64,000 nt of DNA. Origin: an uncultured Sphaerochaeta sp. GTDB lineage: Bacteria; Spirochaetota; Spirochaetia; Sphaerochaetales; Sphaerochaetaceae. The notes below the pieces were generated by a model that searched no databases, was not told the DNA's origin, and worked only from the letters and a program-made list of their open reading frames with translations. Shown piece by piece: positions 8,861-16,513 of this stretch (position 1 is the stretch's first letter; every line of letters begins with the position of its first letter). The stretch covers positions 3,061,757 through 3,125,756 of the forward strand of contig NZ_OY763408.1 of assembly GCF_963667405.1 (NCBI RefSeq), given 5' to 3'. A program made the translations under genes and the position numbers.

Positions 8861-9883
8861 CTAACGTATATCTCGTACAGAACTTCCCTCAATCAGGGTG
8901 CAGTCCTGTATGATATGTTGAAATGGGACTTCGTCTTCCTGCTGGATTTGGGAAAGCAGCAAGTTTGCCGCTTTTCGTCCCAGCTCGATGTCGTTCATAT
9001 CGACATGGGTGAAGTCATTCTTTCCTGCCATGATCCACTCCGGGCTGCCGATGATCATCACAGAAAGTTCTTCGGGAATGGAGATTCCCCGCTGGGAGAG
9101 GCATTTGACTCCCCCCAGTGCCTGGATGTTGAATCCATAGAAGATGGCGGTCACGTCCGGATGTTTCTCCAAGACCTCTGAAGTAAGCCGGCATCCCTCC
9201 TCAGCAGAGAAACCACCCTCGGCAACAACCAAGCTGTCGTGTGCTATGCCATATGAATCCGCAGCATCAAAGAAAGCTCTCTTTCTGGCTTCCAAGTCCT
9301 GAATGCCACTCTCCCACCCGATATAGGCGACCTTCCTGTGTCCTTTGGAGAAGAGGTAGTGTGCACCCACAAAACCACAGCCGTAGTTGTTCGTGGCCAC
9401 CCAGAAAAAGTCTTTGACCCCGGGAAGAGGTCGGTCGACCACCACCATCTTCATCCCGACTTTCCGCAGCAACTTGGTGTTCTCCGTTCCCATGCGTGTC
9501 GGGGTGAGGATGATGCCATCCACCCGTTGCTGGATCATCCTGTTGAGGATGGCTTTCTCTCGTTCCGGTTTGTCGAAGGTATTGCAGATGATCAGGTCGT
9601 ACCCGTGCTTGACGAAGACCTCTTCACTGGCCACCACGATACGGGTGAAGAACTGGTTTTCGAACTGGGGTATCAGGATTGCTATCAGTTTCCGGCTTTT
9701 CCCTTTCAGGGATGAGGCCCCGATGCTCTTCACATACTCGAGTTGTTTTGCAGCTTCAAGCACCTTGCGCCGAGTCTCGTCACTGATGTATCGGCCTTCT
9801 TTCTCGTTGAGGACGTAGGATACGGTGGCAGCGGTTGTACCGGCTAGTTTGGCAACATCCTTAAGGGTTGCATAGCGTTTCAT
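8861..9883 (-). CDS. LacI-family repressor of the tct operon
   Basis: A 340-residue transcriptional regulator. The N-terminal helix-turn-helix is TLKDVAKLAGTTAATVSYVLN (residues 5-25) with the hinge helix region after ~50, followed by a periplasmic-binding-protein-like effector domain. The start at 9883 has a strong AAAGGAGG six to seven bases upstream; an earlier in-frame ATG lacks one. It is the first gene of the operon and two near-identical palindromes lie 19-65 bases upstream, so autoregulation and control of tctCBA and both dehydrogenases are expected. The effector is unknown. Confidence 0.93.
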   Translation of the reverse strand: MKRYATLKDVAKLAGTTAATVSYVLNEKEGRYISDETRRKVLEAAKQLEYVKSIGASSLKGKSRKLIAILIPQFENQFFTRIVVASEEVFVKHGYDLIICNTFDKPEREKAILNRMIQQRVDGIILTPTRMGTENTKLLRKVGMKMVVVDRPLPGVKDFFWVATNNYGCGFVGAHYLFSKGHRKVAYIGWESGIQDLEARKRAFFDAADSYGIAHDSLVVAEGGFSAEEGCRLTSEVLEKHPDVTAIFYGFNIQALGGVKCLSQRGISIPEELSVMIIGSPEWIMAGKNDFTHVDMNDIELGRKAANLLLSQIQQEDEVPFQHIIQDCTLIEGSSVRDIR

Positions 9884-9902
9884 CGGTGTCCTCCTTTTGA
9901 TA

Positions 9903-9948
9903 GGCAATCGTTTGCTTGTTGCAATAAACTGGTAAGCAATCGTTTGCC
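9903..9948 (-). promoter_or_regulatory. Two LacI-family operators
   Basis: GGCAATCGTTTGCTT (9903-9917) and AAGCAATCGTTTGCC (9934-9948) share a GCAAtCGtTTGC core with the central CG typical of LacI-family sites. Centres are 31 bp apart, about three helical turns, so one dimer of dimers or two adjacent dimers could bind. Confidence 0.75.
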
Positions 9949-9953
9949 TATAC

Positions 9954-9982
9954 AGGATTGCATGGCTTTTTCAGGCTGTCAA
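9954..9982 (-). promoter_or_regulatory. Possible lacI-tct operon promoter
   Basis: On the minus strand TTGACA (9977-9982), a 17-base spacer and AATCCT (9954-9959). The -35 is perfect but the -10 is weak. Transcription from it would run directly into both operators. Confidence 0.4.
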
Positions 9983-10040
9983 CAGGAATCGTTGCAAATG
10001 TATCGATTGGTTTTCCCTTCTTCAGGCATCGCTTGCATGC

Positions 10041-10053
10041 TATACTCGCCCCA
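10041..10053 (+). promoter_or_regulatory. Leaderless -10 element of the aldolase gene
   Basis: TATACT (10041-10046) ends six bases before the ATG at 10053, so position +1 coincides with the A of the start codon. The -35 at optimal spacing (TTCTTC) is weak. GGCATCGCTTGC just upstream resembles the LacI operators with one base missing. Confidence 0.55.
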
Positions 10054-10718
10054 TGGATATGAAGCAATTTGAACACGAGCGGCACTTGGTTGCCGCTTTC
10101 ATGACCCGCTTGTACGATCGGCAGCTGACCACCGCAAGCGGAGGAAATATCAGCCTGAGAATCAACAAGGATCTCTTCTGCATCACCCCATCCGCCTTGG
10201 ACAAGGGCTTGCTCAGAACAGAGGATATCGCAGTGGTGACCTTGGAGGGGAAGAACCTCACCCCTCATCTGCGCCTGAGCATAGAGACGGAGATGCATCG
10301 GCTCATTCTCCTTGCCCGACCTGATTGCTCAGCCGTTGTGCATGCACACCCCACTACGGTGTCGGCCTTCAGTGCGGTCACCAAGGAGGGCCGTTGTGGC
10401 ATCAACACCCATCTGATCGCAGAGTCGTACTACATTCTTGAGGACCCGGTGATGGTCGACTACCGCTTGATGGGTACCGTCAACCTTGCCGAACAGGCGG
10501 CCGTCCAGGCAGTCGATCACGATGTGCTGGTGCTTGAGAATCATGGGGCCGTCACCCTTGGCCGTACCTTGCTTGAAGCCTTCGACAAGATTGAGTTGCT
10601 CGAACGAGCCGCACAGATGACGGTCATCGCAGAGCAGTTGGGGCGGAGCGGCTATGAGGTCTCACCGCTCAGTGAGCCAAGGCTCAAGCAGTTGATGCAT
10701 ATGAAAAGCGGGTCCTGA
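10053..10718 (+). CDS. Class II aldolase/adducin-family protein (fuculose-phosphate aldolase-like)
   Basis: A 221-residue zinc-dependent aldolase of the L-fuculose-1-phosphate / L-ribulose-5-phosphate epimerase fold. The phosphate-binding loop ASGGNISLRI is at residues ~29-38, the acid-base Glu in the ETEMHRLI segment near 75, and the metal ligands in VVHAHPTT near 95 and LENHGAVTLG near 155. Length is typical. It would cleave a phosphorylated ketose or a related hydroxy acid into dihydroxyacetone phosphate, or a keto acid, and an aldehyde. It is divergent from the lacI-tct operon, so it may process the imported compound; this link is inference. The first ATG is six bases past a TATACT box with no ribosome site; a second ATG is two codons in. 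Confidence 0.88.
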   Translation: MDMKQFEHERHLVAAFMTRLYDRQLTTASGGNISLRINKDLFCITPSALDKGLLRTEDIAVVTLEGKNLTPHLRLSIETEMHRLILLARPDCSAVVHAHPTTVSAFSAVTKEGRCGINTHLIAESYYILEDPVMVDYRLMGTVNLAEQAAVQAVDHDVLVLENHGAVTLGRTLLEAFDKIELLERAAQMTVIAEQLGRSGYEVSPLSEPRLKQLMHMKSGS

Positions 10719-10721
10719 ACC

Positions 10722-11453
10722 ATGAAAATCGAACTGGAAACAATCCCTGTCTGGGACGGCCTGAACAGCCACAGCGAGTGCTTCATCTGTGACCTGATGG
10801 GTGAGGCGCAAAAGGATGCCATCAATTTCTATCTTGGCAACTCGGTCATGAATCCCGAAACACGGGTGAAGGTGAATGAGCATGGGTTTTGCACCAAGCA
10901 TTGGCAGATGCTCAGTGCAGCAAACAAAGCCCAGAGTGTCGCCTTGATGAGCGATACCTATCTTGCCGCCACCCGAGCAAAGGCAGAGGGGGCAATCAAC
11001 GCACTGTTGGGAGCCAAGAACCCGAGACAAGCCAAGAAGGCTGTGCTCGCGTTCTCCGATGTGTTGGAGAAGCGGGAGCAGGGTTGCTTGGTCTGTACGG
11101 CGATGGATGAACGGCTCAAGCGCTATCTCTACACCACCTGCTACCTGTGGGGGGACGACCCGTCTTTTCGTGAAGCGCTTGCCGAAGGCAAGGGGTTCTG
11201 TCTCCACCACTTCCAATTGCTGCTTGAAACTGCTTCTGAAGCCCTTTCTTCATCCTTGTACGTGGATTTTGTACGTACAATAACCCGGACGGAGGTGGAG
11301 AACCTCGATCGGACAGCCAAGGATGTCTACTGGATGACCCAGAAATACAAGTCAGAAAATATGGACAAGAGTTGGAACGGCTGTGAGGATGCCCACAAGC
11401 GGGGCGTGGACAAGATGACCGGAAGGCACCGTGTCACTGACCCGGTTCGCTGA
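10722..11453 (+). CDS. DUF6062-like protein with duplicated Cys/His motifs
   Basis: A 243-residue soluble protein of unknown function that resembles the family I recall as DUF6062. It has an internal duplication: CFIC (residues ~20-23) with GFCTKHW near 56, then CLVC near 124 with GFCLHHF near 158. Each half therefore offers a CxxC...FCxxH set, suited to bind zinc or another metal. There is no signal peptide or TM segment. It follows the aldolase by three bases, so the two are cotranscribed. Its 3' end overlaps the convergent gene at 11434 by 20 bases. The family name is from memory; the metal-binding role is inferred. Confidence 0.7.
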   Translation: MKIELETIPVWDGLNSHSECFICDLMGEAQKDAINFYLGNSVMNPETRVKVNEHGFCTKHWQMLSAANKAQSVALMSDTYLAATRAKAEGAINALLGAKNPRQAKKAVLAFSDVLEKREQGCLVCTAMDERLKRYLYTTCYLWGDDPSFREALAEGKGFCLHHFQLLLETASEALSSSLYVDFVRTITRTEVENLDRTAKDVYWMTQKYKSENMDKSWNGCEDAHKRGVDKMTGRHRVTDPVR

Positions 11454-12018
11454 CTACCTTCTTTCGTTTCTTGCGTTCCTTGATGCCCAGCACCAATTGG
11501 CGGACGTCTGAATCGCCTTCCACTTCCCGTTGCTTGAGAAGGGTGGTGGTTCCATCATATCGGTTGAAGTGCAGGTACTCCATACTCTCCTGCTTGGGCC
11601 GATAGAGCAGGATGTACTCCTTCTGCGGCAGGAATGCCGCTCCCAATACCAACCTGCACCCCTCTTTCTGTTTCTGGTGGAGCAAGTCTTGCTGGGCTTT
11701 GCCCAGATAATCGGTGGAAAACACCAAGCCGAGCAGATTCTTTCCTTTCCGGTCGTGGACAAGCACATCAAGTCCTTGCACAAAAATATCGACCTTCACC
11801 TCAGAGGGGAGGGAAAAGAACGTGGGACTTGCACTATCTTCCGAGAGACCAAGCACACGACGAAGGCTGAGCTGCAACTGCCCTGCCAGGCAGTGGGCGT
11901 AGCTGATTTTGGCCTTGGGCCAGGTGAGTACCTGCTCATCCTCTGCCACCAAAGCTTTCAGTGCTTCCTCCAACGCCTCAAAGAGCAGGAGGGTGGTATA
12001 ACGTCCGTTGCTGGCCAT
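11434..12018 (-). CDS. Hypothetical protein, unknown function
   Basis: A 194-residue soluble protein I do not recognise. The N-terminal half is helical (LLLFEALEEALKALVAED); the middle has VDIFVQGLDVLVHDRKGKNLLGLVFSTDYLGKAQ. That is faintly like the strand-hairpin-strand core of PD-(D/E)xK nuclease relatives such as DUF2726, but the acidic residues are not convincing. The C-terminal tail is very basic (KERKKRKK). The ATG at 12018 is preferred over a TTG nine codons upstream; neither has a clear ribosome site. It overlaps the end of the OsmC reading frame region by spacing of only a few bases and probably depends on that transcript. Confidence 0.6.
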   Translation of the reverse strand: MASNGRYTTLLLFEALEEALKALVAEDEQVLTWPKAKISYAHCLAGQLQLSLRRVLGLSEDSASPTFFSLPSEVKVDIFVQGLDVLVHDRKGKNLLGLVFSTDYLGKAQQDLLHQKQKEGCRLVLGAAFLPQKEYILLYRPKQESMEYLHFNRYDGTTTLLKQREVEGDSDVRQLVLGIKERKKRKKVVSEPGQ

Positions 12019-12023
12019 GGCGC

Positions 12024-12410
12024 TTACAGAAAATCGACAGACCAACTCATCCGGCTAACCTGTGAGATGGTCTGGTAGATCGAGCAATAGCGGGTTGCTG
12101 TTTCGAATGCCTTGAGGAACTTCTGCTGGTTGTCAGTCCCGCTTGCCTGGACTGTGATGACAACCTCTTCCAAGGTCGTGGGAACCGCATCTCGCTTGGT
12201 CCCGTTCACTTCGAAGCTGACATGCTCCCAACTGATGCGCATCTTCACTGCCACTTCCTCGAATGTCTTGAACAGGCATCCACTGAGGGCTCCGAGCAGA
12301 TAATCGTAGGGAGCGCTTTCCGGGCCAAACTCGAAACTGGATCCCTTGTCGGTACTGAACTGGTAGTGACCAGATACAAAATCGGCTCGTATATGCTTCT
12401 TTTCACCCAT
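12024..12410 (-). CDS. OsmC/Ohr-family protein
   Basis: A 128-residue OsmC-fold protein. Members reduce organic or fatty-acid hydroperoxides with a pair of cysteines. Both expected cysteines are present: SGCLFKTFEEVA near residue 50 and ATRYCSIYQTIS near 110. The start at 12410 has CAGGAG seven bases upstream; an ATG eight codons earlier does not. It lies in a run of short minus-strand genes. Peroxidase activity is likely but members of this family without a known substrate are common. Confidence 0.85.
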   Translation of the reverse strand: MGEKKHIRADFVSGHYQFSTDKGSSFEFGPESAPYDYLLGALSGCLFKTFEEVAVKMRISWEHVSFEVNGTKRDAVPTTLEEVVITVQASGTDNQQKFLKAFETATRYCSIYQTISQVSRMSWSVDFL

Positions 12411-12461
12411 GCGTTTTCTCCTGACTTTCATCATAGCCCATGGCTGGTGTTTTTTCCAGCA

Positions 12462-13613
12462 TCACCGTCTGGTGTTCAGCTTGGTGCGCTTCTCCTCATA
12501 CATGGCAGCGTCCAGGTAGGAGAGAAACGCCTTGTCATCGGAAAACCTTGCAGGGTCATAGATGGCGCATCCCATGCTCACTGAAAGCATATAGGGCTTG
12601 CTGGGTCCCTTGTTGCCCAAAGCAACCTCAGTTTCTATCCGATCGCACATCGCTTGCACCAAGGTCTCATTGGTGTCGTGCAGCAGTACAGCAAACTCAT
12701 CCCCGCCATACCGGGTGATGACATCATCAGGACCGGCGACACGCCTGAGGATCCTGGCCATCTCCTGCAGTGCTTGGTCCCCCACATCATGTCCCAGCGT
12801 GTCATTGATCTGCTTGAATCCATCAAGGTCCATCAGGATGCATGCAAAGGTCTTCTGGGTGGGAACAGAACGAAGTGCTCGTTGCAGCACCTCATCAAAC
12901 CACAAGCGGTTGGAGATGCCGGTGAGGTGGTCGATGCCGATCTGTTCCTTTTGGATGTTCAGGGCGGCGGCAACCAGGAAGACGGTGGTCACCGGCCAGA
13001 TGAGGACCAAGCCATAGAAAAGTGACTGGAGCAAGCCTCCGATGAAGCCGATGAAAGGAAAAAAGACCAGAGTCCAGTAAATTCTGGGCTTCCCTCGTCT
13101 TGAACTGCCAAACAAGGGAAGAAGCGCGCTGAGCAATAGAAGCAACTGTATGCCGGAAAACAACATAAAGAGTGAGCCGCGCCTATACACATTCTGTGCA
13201 TCCAGGGTGAAGAACCAGCCGGTGAAGGGGGATGCAAGGGAAAGGAAAGCAATTGCCAGTACCAAGACGGTGAGAGGGATTTGCCAACGCCTCAGCCGTT
13301 TCGGATCCTCATGCAAGAGCAAGTCAGCATAGAGAATGTAACAGGTAGTGGGCAACGTATGAAAGGCGTAGTAGATCGTGTGGTTGACCAGAAGCAAGAC
13401 GTGGAGGCCCTTGCCCGGAACCCCATCAAGCATCCAAGCGAGCAGGTCGGTCAGCAATATGACGGCAGTACTGAAAATAAACCAATGGTAGATGTACAGC
13501 ACCCGTGAATTTCCCAAGTTCCCAAGCAATGCTTTTTTGGATGTTGCCGCATAGGCAAATCCAAGCAACAAGAGGCAGATGGTGAGTATCTGTATGCGAA
13601 GCAGGGTTTCCAT
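12462..13613 (-). CDS. Membrane diguanylate cyclase (GGDEF)
   Basis: A 383-residue protein with about seven predicted TM helices in residues 1-220 and a C-terminal GGDEF domain that makes cyclic di-GMP from two GTP. DHLTGISNR (~228) opens the domain, MDLDGFKQIND (~261) holds the metal site and RYGGDEF (301-307) is the active loop. The position where an RxxD inhibitory site would lie has GPDD, so product inhibition at the I-site should be absent. The membrane part resembles a generic sensory 7TM module; its signal is unknown. There is no strong ribosome site at the start, AAGGAA being 16 bases away. Confidence 0.92.
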   Translation of the reverse strand: METLLRIQILTICLLLLGFAYAATSKKALLGNLGNSRVLYIYHWFIFSTAVILLTDLLAWMLDGVPGKGLHVLLLVNHTIYYAFHTLPTTCYILYADLLLHEDPKRLRRWQIPLTVLVLAIAFLSLASPFTGWFFTLDAQNVYRRGSLFMLFSGIQLLLLLSALLPLFGSSRRGKPRIYWTLVFFPFIGFIGGLLQSLFYGLVLIWPVTTVFLVAAALNIQKEQIGIDHLTGISNRLWFDEVLQRALRSVPTQKTFACILMDLDGFKQINDTLGHDVGDQALQEMARILRRVAGPDDVITRYGGDEFAVLLHDTNETLVQAMCDRIETEVALGNKGPSKPYMLSVSMGCAIYDPARFSDDKAFLSYLDAAMYEEKRTKLNTRR

Positions 13614-13674
13614 TATGGTGCGAACTCATTCCTTATGGCATGAAGGATAGCATAGGTTTCGGAGGAACGGGGAA

Positions 13675-14547
13675 TCATTTCCTCTTGGGATTGACGTGGA
13701 CCATGCAGTGCTTGACCTGGGGAAAGCTGGTTTCGATGGCATGATGCACCCGCTCGGCTATGGAGTGAGCATCCACCAATGACTGGCTTCCGTCTGCACT
13801 GATCTCCACATCCACATAGGCACGGGAGCCAAACTTGCGGGTACGCAAAACATCTACACCTTCCACGCCCTCCTGATCGAGAATGACCTGATTGATCTGC
13901 TTCACCATCTCTTCCGGACATGCCTGGTCGACCATCTTGAACACACCGTCCTTGAAGATCTCAATACCGACACGGAAGATGAAAATGGCAATGATGATGG
14001 CTGCGATCGAATCGGCGATGGGATAGCCCATCCGGGCGGCGATGATGCCCACAAGACCACCTGTGGTGGCCAGGACATCGCTTTGCGAATCCCAAGCCGA
14101 GGCAAGCAGTGCTGAAGAGTCAGTCTTTTTTGCAGCAGAGCGAGTGTAGAGGAACATGATCTCCTTGATGATGATCGAAGCCACGGCGGCAACCACGGCA
14201 AGATACCCCGGCATTTGCTGATCCAGATAGCTCTTTCTGATGATACCGGCAATCCCATCCACCAACAGGCCCAGTCCGACCACCATGATGATGCCCGAGA
14301 GCAGGATGGCGGCCACGCACTCGAGCCGCTCATGCCCATACGGGTGCTGGTCATCCGAATCCTTGGAAGCCGCGGAGATGCCGATCATGGCGATGACCGA
14401 GCTCACCACATCCCCGGCGTTGTTGATGCCATCGTTGAGCAGTGCATTGGAGTGCGCGACAAAACCAATGGAGATCTTGCTGATCGCCAAGGCAATGTTG
14501 TTGAATATGTTGATCCGAGAAACCAAGAGTGCCAGATTTTTTGCCAT
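13675..14547 (-). CDS. Cation diffusion facilitator (CDF) exporter, possibly Mn/Fe type
   Basis: A 290-residue, six-TM cation/proton antiporter. HPYGHERLE near residue 70 is the family signature after TM2. Candidate metal residues are NDGINNAGD in TM2 and SAWDSQSDVL in TM5. The DxxxD pattern in TM5, where zinc carriers have HxxxD, favours manganese or iron as substrate; this is inference from family rules. The C-terminal cytoplasmic domain contains the usual HSIAERVHHAIE and HCMVHVNP segments. Start 14547 has AAAGGA seven bases upstream. A promoter and a strong hairpin precede it (14571-14636). Confidence 0.92.
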   Translation of the reverse strand: MAKNLALLVSRINIFNNIALAISKISIGFVAHSNALLNDGINNAGDVVSSVIAMIGISAASKDSDDQHPYGHERLECVAAILLSGIIMVVGLGLLVDGIAGIIRKSYLDQQMPGYLAVVAAVASIIIKEIMFLYTRSAAKKTDSSALLASAWDSQSDVLATTGGLVGIIAARMGYPIADSIAAIIIAIFIFRVGIEIFKDGVFKMVDQACPEEMVKQINQVILDQEGVEGVDVLRTRKFGSRAYVDVEISADGSQSLVDAHSIAERVHHAIETSFPQVKHCMVHVNPKRK

Positions 14548-14563
14548 GAGCGGGTCCTTTCCC

Positions 14564-14603
14564 AAAAGAAGGACACCCAAAGGTAGTGCTCCCTTGGATG
14601 TCC
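14564..14603 (-). terminator. Hairpin with T-rich tail between aspS and the CDF gene
   Basis: On the minus strand GGACATCCAAGGG (14591-14603) pairs with CCTTTGGGTGTCC (14571-14583) around a seven-base loop, followed by TTCTTTT. It may end aspS transcription. Because a TTGACA promoter lies immediately upstream, it may instead be an attenuator or 5' stabiliser in the CDF leader. Confidence 0.6.
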
Positions 14604-14607
14604 CTTC

Positions 14608-14636
14608 ACACTAGAATAGCCCCAACTGTTTGTCAA
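14608..14636 (-). promoter_or_regulatory. Possible CDF promoter
   Basis: TTGACA (14631-14636), 17 bases, TAGTGT (14608-14613) on the minus strand. The predicted +1 (about 14601) falls at the base of the hairpin that precedes the CDF gene. Confidence 0.45.
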
Positions 14637-14654
14637 GAAACGGACAGGACTGTC

Positions 14655-16451
14655 TCACTCCTTGGGTTTTGGGTAGTTGATGATCAGATGCAGGTCATCA
14701 AGCTGCTGCTGGTCGACCTCGGAGGGAGAGTCATCCATCGGGCTGACAGCCGCAGTGTTTTTCGGGAACGCGATGACCTCGTGGATGGAAGTCTGCTCGC
14801 TCATGATCATCACCATGCGGTCGACACCCGGTGCGATGCCTCCGTGCGGGGGTGGTGAGAAGCGGAAGGCGTTGAGCAGGAAGCCGAAGCGCTCTTCTGC
14901 AGTCTCATCATCGAAGTTGCAGATGCGGAAAATCCGCTTCTGCAATTCCACATCATGGATTCTGATGGAACCTGAGGCAACCTCGTAGCCGTTGAGCACC
15001 AGGTCGTACAGATCGCCCTTCACACTGCCCGGGTCGGACTCGAGGGTATCCAGATACTCCACCTGGGGCATGCTGAACATGTGGTGTGCAGCTTCCCAAT
15101 GGCCTTCGCTCTCGTTGTACTCAAAGAGCGGGAAGTCGATGATCCAGCAGAACTCGAAGCTCTTGCGGATCAGGTTCAGGTCCTTGCCAAGCTTGGAACG
15201 AACGGCGCTGAGGCTTGCACAGCACTTCTTCCAGTTCTGGTGAGCCACGAAGAGGATCATGTCGCCTTCGTTGGCACCAACACGGCTGAGCAACTCATCC
15301 TCGAGGCCTGCAAAGAACTTGCTCACCCCGCCGGAGAGAGCCTTGTCAGCCCCCACCTTGATCCAGGCAAGCCCTGCGGCGCCGTAGATCTTTGCAGCAT
15401 CCTCAAGTTCGGTGATGTACTTTCTGGAGAAGTCCACACCCTCGGTTTTTGGGGCGACCACTGCCTTGACGAAACCACCGTTGGCGACAATCTCGCCGAA
15501 GGTGGCGAAGCTGCTCTTCTGAGCCAGCTCGTTCAGATCGGTGAGGGGGAGGTCGAAACGCAGATCGGGCTTGTCGCAACCATAGGTGTTCAAAGCCTCA
15601 GTGTAGCTGAGCCTGCGGAAGTGAACGGGCAGTTCATAGTCCATGACTTCCTTGAAGACATGGCCGAAGAGCTCTTCCATGAGGGAGAGCACATCGTCAC
15701 GCTTGACGAAGCTCATCTCCAGGTCAAGCTGGGTGAACTCAAGCTGGCGGTCTCCGCGAGCGTCCTCATCGCGGTAACAGCGTGCGATCTGGAAGTACTT
15801 GTCCATTCCGCCGACCATCAGGATCTGCTTGAAGAGCTGGGGGCTCTGGGGAAGGGCATAGAACTTTCCGGGATAGATGCGGCTGGGAACCAGGAAGTCT
15901 CGCGCACCCTCGGGGGTGCTCTTGATCATGGTCGGGGTCTCGATCTCATAGAAATCCCGCGAAGCGAGGTACTTGCGGCAGGAGAGGATGAAGTCATGGC
16001 GCAGTTTTAAGCGCTTTTGCATCCCCTGGCTGCGCAGGTCAAGATAACGGTACTTCAGCCTAAGGTCCTCGCGGGTCTCTTTCCCATCGTCTATCTGGAA
16101 CGGAAGCGGAGCGCACTTGCTGAGGATCTCAATCTTCTCAGCCTTGACCTCAATCTCGCCGGTGCTCATTTCCGGATTGACCATGGAGTCGGGTCTGACC
16201 CGTACCACACCGGTGACACTGATGCAGTATTCGAGGTGCAACTCTTTTGCGACTGCCTGCAGCTCTTCGCTGGCGTCGTCATCGACCACCACCTGGGTAA
16301 TCCCATAGCGGTCTCGCAGATTGATGAAATGGAGGGCTCCATGATTTCGGTCACGATGCACCCAACCGTTGAGCACAACAGTCTTGCCGTTGTCAGCCTT
16401 GGTCAGGGCACCACAAGTGGTCGTTCGTTGGGAAAATACTTCTTCAGACAT
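14655..16451 (-). CDS. aspS: Aspartyl-tRNA synthetase
   Basis: Charges tRNA-Asp (class IIb synthetase). The 598-residue length and the large GAD insertion are those of the bacterial-type enzyme. The N-terminal OB-fold anticodon domain has GWVHRDRNHGALHFINLRDRYG (~30-50). Motif 2 is seen as QIARCYRDEDARGDRQLEFTQLD (~215-237) and motif 3 as GIAPGVDRMVMIMS (~555). AAAGGGGA lies eight bases before the ATG. Whether it also serves Asn-tRNA charging depends on gatCAB elsewhere, not in this window. Confidence 0.97.
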   Translation of the reverse strand: MSEEVFSQRTTTCGALTKADNGKTVVLNGWVHRDRNHGALHFINLRDRYGITQVVVDDDASEELQAVAKELHLEYCISVTGVVRVRPDSMVNPEMSTGEIEVKAEKIEILSKCAPLPFQIDDGKETREDLRLKYRYLDLRSQGMQKRLKLRHDFILSCRKYLASRDFYEIETPTMIKSTPEGARDFLVPSRIYPGKFYALPQSPQLFKQILMVGGMDKYFQIARCYRDEDARGDRQLEFTQLDLEMSFVKRDDVLSLMEELFGHVFKEVMDYELPVHFRRLSYTEALNTYGCDKPDLRFDLPLTDLNELAQKSSFATFGEIVANGGFVKAVVAPKTEGVDFSRKYITELEDAAKIYGAAGLAWIKVGADKALSGGVSKFFAGLEDELLSRVGANEGDMILFVAHQNWKKCCASLSAVRSKLGKDLNLIRKSFEFCWIIDFPLFEYNESEGHWEAAHHMFSMPQVEYLDTLESDPGSVKGDLYDLVLNGYEVASGSIRIHDVELQKRIFRICNFDDETAEERFGFLLNAFRFSPPPHGGIAPGVDRMVMIMSEQTSIHEVIAFPKNTAAVSPMDDSPSEVDQQQLDDLHLIINYPKPKE

Positions 16452-16513
16452 ACTCAGTCCCCTTTGTAAAGTAATCCAATACTATACGATGGGCACTCAA
16501 AAGGCAATTGCCC

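Noticed and set aside
9897..9918. TTGCAA-16-TATCAA as the lacI promoter
   Set aside because: Its start site would lie downstream of the strong AAAGGAGG ribosome site, removing it from the mRNA; a promoter further upstream fits better.
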